From: Polyangiaceae bacterium
GTDB taxonomy: Bacteria > Myxococcota_A > Polyangia > Polyangiales > Polyangiaceae
Direction of reading: 5' to 3'
Assembly: GCA_016712345.1 (NCBI GenBank)
Contig: JADJRH010000002.1
Coordinates: forward strand, 62,001-126,000
Length of the DNA: 64,000 nucleotides
Shown here: in pieces, positions 8,601-16,539 of the stretch
Numbering within the stretch: the first letter of the stretch is position 1
Layout of the letters: the number at the start of each line of letters is the position of its first letter
Made by a program: the position numbers and the translations under genes
Notes under the pieces: model-generated
Told to the model about the DNA's origin: nothing
Database searches by the model: none
Seen by the model: only the letters and a program-made list of their open reading frames with translations

Positions 8601-9092
8601 GAGGTACGGTGGCATACGATGGTGGGGAGGGCAAGGGAGTTGAGAAAGTCGCTGTAAGGATTGTTGGTTTTGGAGAGGCTCAAAGATTGCTACGTGGTGA
8701 AGAAATATGGAGATGGACTGTTTCTGTGGGGCAAGCTGTGATGCGCGGGAGTGACGCGCGTCGGCGGGGCGGGGCGACGATCGGGCTGAGTGCGAGCGCG
8801 CGCACCGATCAACAAGGGACGGGTTGCCTGCTGGGGTGGAAATGGACAGCGCTTTTGGGGGACACCGAGCGGCGGGTGCGGGCATGGGTAGGGAAGTTGG
8901 GGCTTTGGGGCGGCGACTTGAGGCGTGGGGGATGCAGGTTGACCGCAGTGAACCTGACGGATGAGCGTGCGGGGGTGAAGTCAGGGGCAGGGTGGCGATG
9001 GGGTGGATAGATGGGGCTGGACAGGCACTCAACGCGGGGAAGTGGTGGAGGTATCGGGATGGTAGAGTTGACGGTTCGGGAGGGTTGGAAGG
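8601..9092. other. G-rich spacer between attI and intI
   Basis: About 490 bp that is purine-rich on the plus strand. Several overlapping open frames reflect the skewed composition rather than a gene. A promoter for the cassettes would be expected here on the minus strand, because the cassettes read away from intI, but I could not pick a convincing -35/-10 pair. Confidence 0.5.
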
Positions 9093-10106
9093 TCAGGGAA
9101 ACGTGGTCAATTGCGGTATGGGGGTAGGGATATCGAGGGGGCTTTTGACGGCGAGGGGGCCGCTGTTGAGGACGTGGGTATAGATCATGGTGGTGGAGAC
9201 GTCGCGGTGTCCGAGGAGTTCTTGGATGGTGCGGATGTCGTAGCCGGCTTCGAGGAGGTGGGTAGCAAAGGAGTGGCGGAGGGTATGGCAGCCGGTGCGT
9301 TTGTGAATGCCGGCGAGGTGTGCGGCATGGGAGACGGCGCGTTGGAGTACGGTTTCGTGGAGGTGGTGGCGGCGCCATTGTTGGGTAGGTTCGTGGTAGT
9401 AGTGGCGGGTTGCAGGGAAGACCCAATGCCAGGACCAGGAGTGTGGGGCGCTGGGTATTTTCGCGGCGATGTTGTTGGGGACTTCCACGCAGGCGTGGCC
9501 CTGTTCGCGGTCATATTCGAATTGGGCGTGGGTTTCTTTGAGGTGGTGGCGAAGGCGTTCGACGAGGCGGGCGGGGATCATGGTTTTACGGTCTTTGTTG
9601 CCTTTGCCGGAGTGAATGTGGAGTTCGCGTTTTTCAAGGTCGAGGTCTTTGACGCGGAGGGTGCAGCATTCCATGAGGCGGAGTCCGGCGCCGTAAATGA
9701 GGGCGGCCATGAGTTGAGTGGTGCCTGTCAGTTCTTGGAGGAGGGCGGCGACTTCGCGTTGTGTGAGGACGACGGGGAGTTTGAGGGGTCGTTTGGCGCG
9801 GGCGAAGGGGCCGAGTTTGTCGAGGGGTATGCGGAGGACGTGGAGGTAGAGGAAAAGGAGGGCGGAGAGGGCTTGGTTTTGGCTGGAAGCGCTGACGTTT
9901 TTGTCGCGGGCGAGGAAGGTTAGAAATTTTTCGATATGGGTAGATCCGAGTTGATGGATGGGTCTGTTGTGGTAGTGGAGGTAGCGAAGGGTCCACAAGA
10001 CGTAGGATTCTTCGGTGCGGCGGCTGTAATGGAGTCTTCGCACGGCATCGCGAAGCGTGCCGAGGAGGTTTCCATAGACGGGCGGGGGTATGGGTTGAAG
10101 GTCCAT
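9093..10106 (-). CDS. intI: Integron integrase IntI (tyrosine recombinase)
   Basis: A 337-aa enzyme that recombines folded single-stranded attC sites with attI. The catalytic set is complete: R143 in GAGLRLMECC, K171 after SGKGN, H274 and R277 in CHTLRHSF, H300 in ELLGH, and nucleophile Y309 in STTMIYTH. The IntI-specific insert between the second and third boxes is present (PHSWSWHWVFPATRHYYHEP, residues about 221-240, then RRHHLHETVLQRAV). That insert separates IntI from XerC/D and phage integrases, and GLRLMECC...LRVKDLD is also typical of IntI. Unusually, the gene points toward the cassettes rather than away, so attI lies beyond its 3' end. It looks intact and potentially active. Confidence 0.95.
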   Translation of the reverse strand: MDLQPIPPPVYGNLLGTLRDAVRRLHYSRRTEESYVLWTLRYLHYHNRPIHQLGSTHIEKFLTFLARDKNVSASSQNQALSALLFLYLHVLRIPLDKLGPFARAKRPLKLPVVLTQREVAALLQELTGTTQLMAALIYGAGLRLMECCTLRVKDLDLEKRELHIHSGKGNKDRKTMIPARLVERLRHHLKETHAQFEYDREQGHACVEVPNNIAAKIPSAPHSWSWHWVFPATRHYYHEPTQQWRRHHLHETVLQRAVSHAAHLAGIHKRTGCHTLRHSFATHLLEAGYDIRTIQELLGHRDVSTTMIYTHVLNSGPLAVKSPLDIPTPIPQLTTFP

Positions 10107-10324
10107 GTTTGGGGGGTTGCATTGGGTGGGCCGTGAGGATTTGGGGGAATTCAGGGCTGCTGGGTGGTCGGTGGGGTGTCGGCCGTCGGCAGTGGAGCGT
10201 CGGTCGACATTTACAAAAAGCTGCTTTCTAGCAAATTCACCTAGGCCCTGGAGTTGAGTTTCCTGTAGTCTTGCGGTTGGCCTGCGGTTGGCGGCCGCCG
10301 TCCGGGGTAAGATTCAGAGGGCCC
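10107..10324. promoter_or_regulatory. Divergent intergenic region between intI and an exported-protein gene
   Basis: 218 bp separating the start of intI (minus) from the gene at 10325 (plus). Both promoters should be here. I could not identify a LexA-type operator, although SOS control of intI is known in other integrons. Nothing else is recognisable. Confidence 0.4.
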
Positions 10325-11110
10325 ATGATCCAGCAAAAAAGAAGCGTGGGTGTACACCGGTTGAGGGGGGCTTTCCCGGCCCGAAAGGTGGGGTGGAGCA
10401 CGGCGTTTGCCGGTGCGACGTTTGTTCTAACTGCGCTGGAGAGCGGTGTGGCGTTGGGGGACGACCCGCCGCCGTTGCCGGCTTCATCGTCGGCGCCGTC
10501 GGTTCCCACGGCGGTGTCGCAGCCTCCCCCTGGGTACGCACCCGTGCCGGGTGCGCCTGGGGTACCTCCCGTGCCGGGTGCGCCTGGTGTACCTCCCGTT
10601 CCGGGTAGGCCCTATTATGCTCCAGCACCGGGCGTGCCGCCGCAGGTGGCTCCACCTTCCCAGTCAGGTCCGGCGCCGATCTTACCGTGGGAGCCGGGCG
10701 CACCTGTTCCAGATGGGTATCGGCCTCAGAGTCGGCCAACAAGTGCACTTTTGGGGGTTGGAATTGGTCTTTTGAGTGCGGGATGGGTGACCGCGGTGGT
10801 AACGGGCGGGGTGATGGTGGACGACGCAGATAAGAGCGGTGATCCCAATGCGCCGGCGGCGGGTACATTTGTACCCATGTTTTTCCCGGTAGCCGGGCCG
10901 TTTATTACCATGGCTGTGTGGAAACCGGGGCCGGCAGAAATGGGCCTTTTAATTACAGATGGTATTTTTCAGGTGGCGGGTGCCGCAGGGGTGTTGGCGG
11001 GGGCGTTAAAGCAAACCCATCGGCTTGTGTACGTGGGTCCGAGCGAGGCGACGCTTCGGGTAGAGCCGGTGTTAGGTCTTGGTTACGTGGGCATTTCAGG
11101 GTCTTTTTGA
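10325..11110 (+). CDS. Pro-rich exported or membrane protein, unknown function
   Basis: 261 aa from the ATG at 10325, which has GAGGG just upstream; an in-frame ATG at 10271 would give 279 aa but lacks a good ribosome site. It has an N-terminal hydrophobic stretch, then a Pro/Gly-rich linker with repeated GAPGVPPVP-type units (DNA period about 24 bp). Two or three hydrophobic segments follow (GVGIGLLSAGWVTAVVTGGVM, then FVPMFFPVAGPFITMAV), and the C terminus ends VGISGSF. The architecture (Pro-rich linker, paired hydrophobic helices, terminal aromatic strand) recurs in the products at 13870-14925 and 55843-56646. I recognise no named family. Confidence 0.8.
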   Translation: MIQQKRSVGVHRLRGAFPARKVGWSTAFAGATFVLTALESGVALGDDPPPLPASSSAPSVPTAVSQPPPGYAPVPGAPGVPPVPGAPGVPPVPGRPYYAPAPGVPPQVAPPSQSGPAPILPWEPGAPVPDGYRPQSRPTSALLGVGIGLLSAGWVTAVVTGGVMVDDADKSGDPNAPAAGTFVPMFFPVAGPFITMAVWKPGPAEMGLLITDGIFQVAGAAGVLAGALKQTHRLVYVGPSEATLRVEPVLGLGYVGISGSF

Positions 11111-11124
11111 GAGGAGCCTCGGCG

Positions 11125-11952
11125 ATGCGTTTCTTTGGAGCGATGGTGACCGCGGGGGTTCTCATGTGGGTAGGTGTTGCCCAGGCCGACGTTCCGGTGG
11201 AAAATCCAACCGGTGACGGCTGGAAGGTGGGTGTGGAAGTTACGGGGGCGAGTGTACACACAGGCTCGGATGGTAAGGTTCAGGCGGACGTTGCCCATAC
11301 GAGTGTACGCACAAGTTCGGATGGTAAGGTTCAGGCGGACGTTGCCCATACGAGTGTACGCACAAGTTCGGATGGTAAGGTTGGAGTAGATCTTCCCTCA
11401 ACAACGGTATGGCCTAGCGGAGAACCGGTAGACACGGCGGGTGTGGCGGATCTGAAGTTTCATCCGTATGGCGTGATGTCGGGCCCGGTGTCGTTCGGCG
11501 GTACTGAATTTGACTGGGCGAGCGTGAGGGGGAATGTGGCGTCGGTGGGGTTGGGGCCGCTTGCCATTCAACCTCGACGTGGATTGTGGGGGTCAAGTTA
11601 TGGGGGCGGGGCGATGAAGACGGTGGGTGTTGTGCTTGTGGCGCTGGGTGGGTTAACGTTGTTTGGGGCCGGAGTGAGTGCGATTGTGGCAGGGGTGGAG
11701 GCGGCCGATCTGAATGACGAGTGTCCCAACAAAGTGTGTGTGGAAGGTACGAGGGGTGCAAGGAGTTTGGAACGCGCTCGGGGGGCGGCGCTGGCGACGG
11801 ACTGGTTGATTGGGATCGGAGGTCCGGTGGCGGCGTCGGGAACGGTGATGTTGATTTATGCGGCCGCGTTAAGTCGGATTGGTAAGTCGCCTTATACAGG
11901 TCCGGTAGTGTTTGCAGGGCCGACGGGCGGCGCGTTGCGATTCCAGTTCTAG
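11125..11952 (+). CDS. Exported protein with 17-residue tandem repeats
   Basis: 275 aa from the ATG at 11125, preceded by GAGGAG at 11111-11116. A signal peptide (MRFFGAMVTAGVLMWVGVAQA) is followed by nearly three copies of a 17-residue unit, SVRTSSDGKVQADVAHT-like, encoded by 51-bp direct repeats. Two hydrophobic segments (VGVVLVALGGLTLFGAGVSAIVAGV and a later one) and a C terminus ending ALRFQF follow. The gene starts 14 bp after the previous stop and is probably co-transcribed with it. Function is unknown; secretion or outer-membrane association is inferred. Confidence 0.82.
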   Translation: MRFFGAMVTAGVLMWVGVAQADVPVENPTGDGWKVGVEVTGASVHTGSDGKVQADVAHTSVRTSSDGKVQADVAHTSVRTSSDGKVGVDLPSTTVWPSGEPVDTAGVADLKFHPYGVMSGPVSFGGTEFDWASVRGNVASVGLGPLAIQPRRGLWGSSYGGGAMKTVGVVLVALGGLTLFGAGVSAIVAGVEAADLNDECPNKVCVEGTRGARSLERARGAALATDWLIGIGGPVAASGTVMLIYAAALSRIGKSPYTGPVVFAGPTGGALRFQF

Positions 11953-11987
11953 GGCGCGGTATTGCGCAGTTTTCCAAGGAGCGCTCT

Positions 11988-13853
11988 ATGGTTCGCCAAA
12001 AGCTGAGCGGGGTAGGTTGGATGTTGTTGGCAACCCTTGCGTGGTCGTTGCAGGGATGTCAGGGGTGTCTCAACCTGGATGAGTACACAATTGTACCCAC
12101 TGGGGGCGCGGGTGGAAGCACCGGCACGGGGGCTGGCGGTTCGGCGCCGGCATGCGTACCCATGGGGATGATTGTGGGGGCTGCCACAATGCCTGCGGAG
12201 GGGTCCAATCAGCAGGATGAATGTCCAATGTTGGAACCGGTGGAGGCGGGGTTGGAGGTGCGGGCAATTGACCCTGTAACAGACTTGTGCGTGGCGCGGG
12301 CGCGCGTTCAGGTTGGGTCCGGGGCAACGTTGGAGAGTTATCCTCAAATTCGGTCTGAAGCGGGGGCGACAACGGTGGTGGCCGGCACTTTTCGAGGGGG
12401 GAATCTAATCTTTCCAGTGAAGTGTGGTGCGGCGGAGGACGTTGTGTTGATGCCGGGGCCGTCGGCGGTAGAAAACGTGTTTGTGGCAAAGTTGGAGCGA
12501 GCGGGGGCGTCGTTTTGTACAAGTTGGGTGGAGTTGGCTTATTCTGCCGACGCGGGTGCAGTAGGTAAAATAAAGGTGTATTCTGCGGATATGAATGCTC
12601 TTGGTGAGGTTGCCATCGGCGGTGTTCTGTCGGGATCAAGTGTACACTTTGGTGAGGGGGTAGATTTGGTGGGGGGTGGTTATTGGGCGAGGTATGGCGG
12701 GTCGGGCGGTCTGCTTGGGGCGAAGGCGGTTGGTAAGGACGCCGCTGACGCGGTGATGCAGGTCAGGTCGTTTTCTACAAAGTGGATGTTGGCGGGCGCG
12801 GTGACGAAGGAGCAGTCAGACTGCATTGGATGTGCGGGTGTTGTGCACGTGACTGAGCCGGCGGCCCAAAGTTGTGCGGGTGGTGGGGGAGCGGGTGGCG
12901 TTGGAGGGGCCGGCGGTATGGCAGGGGCGGGTGGTATGGCGGGGGCTGGTGGGATGATGACGGGAGGTGCCGGAGGGGTAGCCGGCGCGGGAAATGGGGG
13001 AGCGGCGGGCGGCGGCGGAATCGCCGGCGCGGGCGATTCACAAAATGCCTTGTTGATGGCTCAAACGGCGGAGGGAGATTGCGATACGTTTGCAACGTTC
13101 GGTTCAGATCGGCTGGGCCCGCTGGATAGTCAGGCGGCAATGTCCCTCTCGGTATTGAATGACCCTGACGGATGTGAAATGGCATGGACAGGTTTGGCGG
13201 GTCGGGAGCCGTGGCGTTTGGACGGTGGGGCTTTGGGAACGGCTCTGTTTGACTTGGGTGGGGTGAGTAGAGACGGCTTTGCTGCGAAGACGAGTGGGCC
13301 GGGGGCGCTCTGTGCGGGCACTCCGGGGCCGGAGTGGAGTTTGCGAGTTGCGCCGGTATTTCCTGATGCTTTTGTGTCCGGCGAACGGGTGACTTCTACC
13401 CTTTGCGGATTCAGGGACACGGTTGCGACGTTTGTGGCGCACAGTCCACCTTTGGGGAAGGTGGCAATGTATAGGTGTGAGGTTGGGCAGGATTGTGATT
13501 TAGAATCGACGCTCGTGGAGTTGCCAAGCGGGGGAGGAGAGCATCTGCTTGTTGTTGGGATGGACGGGGGTGGGAAGCCTGACTGGTATGGTATGTTTTC
13601 ACCATTGGCGGTGGATGGGGATGATAATGGTGGGTTGACTCCACGCAGAACCTATCACGATCTGACGGTGGGAGCCGATGGAACGGTGTACGCGATTTTT
13701 ACAACTTCCGGGATTGCGGCGGTTCAAAATCTGAACATGACCAACTCATGCAAGACGTTTGAGGCAAGTCCGGCGGCGGGCACGTATGTGGTGCGTTTGC
13801 GCCGCGGCGGAACCGACGCCTGGTGTGACTACGCGCACCGCATTGGGCCGTAG
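11988..13853 (+). CDS. Large Gly-rich lipoprotein
   Basis: 621 aa with a lipoprotein signal peptide (lipobox LQGC around residue 24), a short GGAGGSTGTGAGG linker, a first globular region of about 250 residues, a long Gly/Ala/Met-rich linker (about residues 300-345, repeated GGAGGMAGAG units) and a second globular region. The two halves look like related beta-rich domains, each with scattered cysteines. Gly-rich lipoproteins of this form are typical of myxobacterial genomes, where their function is mostly unknown. It lies 35 bp downstream of the tandem-repeat protein, probably in the same operon. Confidence 0.85.
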   Translation: MVRQKLSGVGWMLLATLAWSLQGCQGCLNLDEYTIVPTGGAGGSTGTGAGGSAPACVPMGMIVGAATMPAEGSNQQDECPMLEPVEAGLEVRAIDPVTDLCVARARVQVGSGATLESYPQIRSEAGATTVVAGTFRGGNLIFPVKCGAAEDVVLMPGPSAVENVFVAKLERAGASFCTSWVELAYSADAGAVGKIKVYSADMNALGEVAIGGVLSGSSVHFGEGVDLVGGGYWARYGGSGGLLGAKAVGKDAADAVMQVRSFSTKWMLAGAVTKEQSDCIGCAGVVHVTEPAAQSCAGGGGAGGVGGAGGMAGAGGMAGAGGMMTGGAGGVAGAGNGGAAGGGGIAGAGDSQNALLMAQTAEGDCDTFATFGSDRLGPLDSQAAMSLSVLNDPDGCEMAWTGLAGREPWRLDGGALGTALFDLGGVSRDGFAAKTSGPGALCAGTPGPEWSLRVAPVFPDAFVSGERVTSTLCGFRDTVATFVAHSPPLGKVAMYRCEVGQDCDLESTLVELPSGGGEHLLVVGMDGGGKPDWYGMFSPLAVDGDDNGGLTPRRTYHDLTVGADGTVYAIFTTSGIAAVQNLNMTNSCKTFEASPAAGTYVVRLRRGGTDAWCDYAHRIGP

Positions 13854-13869
13854 TAGACCATTGCGTGGG

Positions 13870-14925
13870 TTAGAATTTGCCGTGGATGCTGACGGAGGCG
13901 CCTTGGGGGGAGGCGAATGGGGAGATGGCCACAGAACGGAAGGTTTTGCCGCTCTTTTTGTCAGAGGGTGAACTGATAAAAAAGAGCACCACACCGGCGC
14001 CGGCGGCGGCAATTCCAACCGGGAGAGCGATGCTTGATACAAGGGCTTTGGTGCTTGCGTCATTGATGACTTGGCGGCCTTGGGGAGTACACAACTTGTT
14101 GGGGCAGAGGGTAGAATCGTTTTGAGCGTTGCTCACGTCACCCGCGGCGAGGCCTCCCATGACTCCGCCGACTGCGACACCGGCCACGCCGACGCCCATG
14201 AGAACGTACGAGGTTGTTCGCAAGGTGTTGGAACCTTCGGTCGGTACGGTGGTAGGTGCAACGGTTGGAGTGGTTGTGACGGTGGGTAGGGCGGTTGCTG
14301 TCGGGGCGGCGTTTGCCGTGGCCGTGACAGTTGGAGTTGGTTCGGCCTTTTTGACGAGGGCCGGAACGGCGGCTGTTTTGGAATCACCGTCGGGGCCAAC
14401 GCGCACAGTGGCACTATAGGTTTCATACCCTGGGGCGCCGGCTTCAATGGTATGGTCGCCCGGGTCAACAAACATGGCTGTTCCGAGCATGGCGGCGCCC
14501 ATTTCTACCCCGTCGCTTTTAACGACGAGGCCGGGAACGGCGGGGGCGGTGACGGTAAGCTTGGAGAGTTTTCCTTCGAGCGCTTTGGCGAGATCGCGTG
14601 CTCCCTGTTCGCGATCTTTTTGGCCGAGTTGAGCGGCGAGCACCGCGGCCGCTTTATACTCGGTCCAAGCGGAAGCGGTTTTACCGAGGGCTTCGTAACA
14701 TCTACCCAAGTTGAGCAGCGTGCCGGGCGAAGGGTCGAGCTTTTGGCTTTCGGCAAACTTGGGGCATGCTTCGGTGTACTTTTTTTCTGTCATGAGCTGC
14801 TTGGCCGCTTGAAAGAGCGATTCGGCAGCCAACTTGGCATTTTGGGCCGGGAGGCGGCCGGTATAGAAAACGCAGCTCGCGGCGACGACGGCAGCGGCAA
14901 ACAGGCGGCGTTGTTTAGCGATCAT
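13870..14925 (-). CDS. TPR protein with PEGA-like domain and C-terminal membrane helices
   Basis: 351 aa from the ATG at 14925, which overlaps the end of the upstream kinase gene by 11 bp. A signal-like N terminus is followed by TPR-type helices (FQAAKQLMTEKKYTEACPKF, LLNLGRCYEALGKTASAW; about residues 35-110). Next is a beta region with a PEGA-like motif (VDPGDHTIEAGAPGY, about 155-180), a Thr/Pro/Ala linker, two hydrophobic segments and a C terminus ending VSIHGKF. The overlap with the kinase suggests a shared operon and perhaps a shared signalling role. The substrate is unknown. Confidence 0.85.
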   Translation of the reverse strand: MIAKQRRLFAAAVVAASCVFYTGRLPAQNAKLAAESLFQAAKQLMTEKKYTEACPKFAESQKLDPSPGTLLNLGRCYEALGKTASAWTEYKAAAVLAAQLGQKDREQGARDLAKALEGKLSKLTVTAPAVPGLVVKSDGVEMGAAMLGTAMFVDPGDHTIEAGAPGYETYSATVRVGPDGDSKTAAVPALVKKAEPTPTVTATANAAPTATALPTVTTTPTVAPTTVPTEGSNTLRTTSYVLMGVGVAGVAVGGVMGGLAAGDVSNAQNDSTLCPNKLCTPQGRQVINDASTKALVSSIALPVGIAAAGAGVVLFFISSPSDKKSGKTFRSVAISPFASPQGASVSIHGKF

Positions 14926-16531
14926 CGAAGATGCTCTTTCCAGGGGTGGGCTTGGGGGCGGCGGTGCTCTTGGGAGCGGTGGAGCCTGCAACTTTTGGTT
15001 TGGTGGAAGCGGCAGGGGTTGCAGAAGCTGTTTCGGTGGGTGCGGCAGCAGCGGAGGTTGCGGCGGATGGCTCTACCGAAACAACTGTCGCGGGACTGGC
15101 AGTAGGTGCGGCGGCGGTTTGCACCGCGGCCGCGGTTGACGCTGCGGCGGTGGGTTGTAGCGGTTGGGATGCGGTCTGTGCGCTTTCTGACTTGTTTGAC
15201 AAGGCGAAGAAAGCCCCAGCCGCTCCACCGAGAACGAAGAGGGCCACGACCGCAATGAGGAGCGGTGTTTTACCGGATGACGTGGGTACAGCCGGGGTGG
15301 CAAGCACCATGTTGGGTGCGGTGGTGGGTAGGGTTTGGCCTGCCGGTGCGGGTGGGTAGGTTTGTGCAGAGGGTTGGGTAGGTGGAATGGCAGTGGAACC
15401 GGCGGCCGGAGGCACGGAAGGCGCTGTGGAAGCTGCGCGGGCGGGAGGCGGCGCTTCAAGCGCGATGGTTCCACCGCGATGGGGAGCGGGCGCGGCATCA
15501 ATGGCGATTGTTCCTCCAAGTCCAATGGGGGCTTGGGGAGGTGGGTTGCGGGGAGGTGCACCGGCGACGACAGTATCGAGGCCTGCTGCGCGTGCGATTC
15601 GGTCGATATTGGGTTGAGAGCGACTTGGGGCGAAGGGCGCAATGGCGAGAACAAAATCGGCAATGGTGGGGTAGCGAGCGCCACGATCGCGGGCGTACGC
15701 TTTTTCAAGCGCGAGAGCAAACGGTTCGGGTAGATCAGGGCGGGCGACGCGAAGTGGAGTGGGGCTGCCCGTTAATACTTCGGCGCATAGTTGGGGTAGG
15801 GTATCGGCATAAAAAGGTTGTTTGCCGGCGAGCAATTCATACAGGGAGATGCCGAGGGCGTAGATGTCTGTCCGGTGATCAACCCCGCGGGTTTGCTGCA
15901 TTTGTTCGGGCGACATGTAAAGTGCCGAACCCATGGCCGCCGTGGTTTTGGTAAGGTTGTCTGTGGACTCTTGCATTTTAGAAATGCCAAAGTCGAGGAC
16001 TTTGACAAGGGAAGATCCGTCGTGACGCCGGGTGAGAAAAAGGTTGGCGGGTTTGATATCGCGATGGATGATCCCTGCGGCGTGCGCTTCTGACAGGGCT
16101 TCTGCCGCTTGGATGACGTAGTCAATAGCGTCTTGGAGGGCGAGTACACCTTTGATGGTTAACTCTTTGGCGAGATCATGGCCTTCTAGGTACTCCATGA
16201 CCATGTAGGGCGAGCCGTTTTCAAGCGTGCCGACGTCGCTTACGCGGGCGACATGTTCACTTTTTATTTTGACTGCGGCTTTTCCCTCGCGGAGAAATCG
16301 CGCGGCGGCCTCGGGGTGTTGGGCAAACGTGGAGGTTAGAAATTTGAGGGCGACACGGTCGTCGAGGGCGATGTGTCGAGCCTCGACGACAACGCCCATT
16401 CCACCCTGTCCAATGACGCGGTCCACTCGGTATTTGCCGGCCAGGATGGTGCCGGGGGCAACGGGAGCGTCGTTGACGACGGCTGGGCCGGCGGAAGGAG
16501 GAGTGCCTGCGGGATGGGTAGATTGAGTCAT
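14915..16531 (-). CDS. Hanks-type serine/threonine protein kinase, membrane-anchored
   Basis: 538 aa. The kinase domain occupies about residues 25-300: glycine loop GQGGMGVV, lysine in VALKFL, catalytic loop HRDIKPANLFL, DFGIS, then SPEQ in place of APE. A long Pro/Ala-rich linker follows, then one transmembrane segment (LLIAVVALFVLGGAAGAFFAL, about 425-445) and an Ala/Thr/Pro-rich outside tail with no recognisable sensor. The architecture is the common myxobacterial PknB-like form with a cytoplasmic kinase. The downstream TPR/PEGA gene overlaps it and may be a partner. It starts only 8 bp downstream of the lipoprotein gene at 16540-18444, which is on the same strand. Confidence 0.95.
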   Translation of the reverse strand: MTQSTHPAGTPPSAGPAVVNDAPVAPGTILAGKYRVDRVIGQGGMGVVVEARHIALDDRVALKFLTSTFAQHPEAAARFLREGKAAVKIKSEHVARVSDVGTLENGSPYMVMEYLEGHDLAKELTIKGVLALQDAIDYVIQAAEALSEAHAAGIIHRDIKPANLFLTRRHDGSSLVKVLDFGISKMQESTDNLTKTTAAMGSALYMSPEQMQQTRGVDHRTDIYALGISLYELLAGKQPFYADTLPQLCAEVLTGSPTPLRVARPDLPEPFALALEKAYARDRGARYPTIADFVLAIAPFAPSRSQPNIDRIARAAGLDTVVAGAPPRNPPPQAPIGLGGTIAIDAAPAPHRGGTIALEAPPPARAASTAPSVPPAAGSTAIPPTQPSAQTYPPAPAGQTLPTTAPNMVLATPAVPTSSGKTPLLIAVVALFVLGGAAGAFFALSNKSESAQTASQPLQPTAAASTAAAVQTAAAPTASPATVVSVEPSAATSAAAAPTETASATPAASTKPKVAGSTAPKSTAAPKPTPGKSIFDDR

Positions 16532-16539
16532 TGCGATTT

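Noticed and set aside
8502..9426. Long Pro/Ser-rich minus frames and a plus frame next to attI
   Set aside because: Low-complexity translation produced by the purine skew; the frames overlap intI in another phase.
9111..9923. 270-codon plus-strand frame inside intI
   Set aside because: Antisense shadow of the integrase with Gly/Val/Glu-biased composition and no domain.
12872..13129. Gly/Arg-rich overlapping frame in the Gly-rich lipoprotein gene
   Set aside because: A shadow of the repetitive GGAGG-coding stretch.
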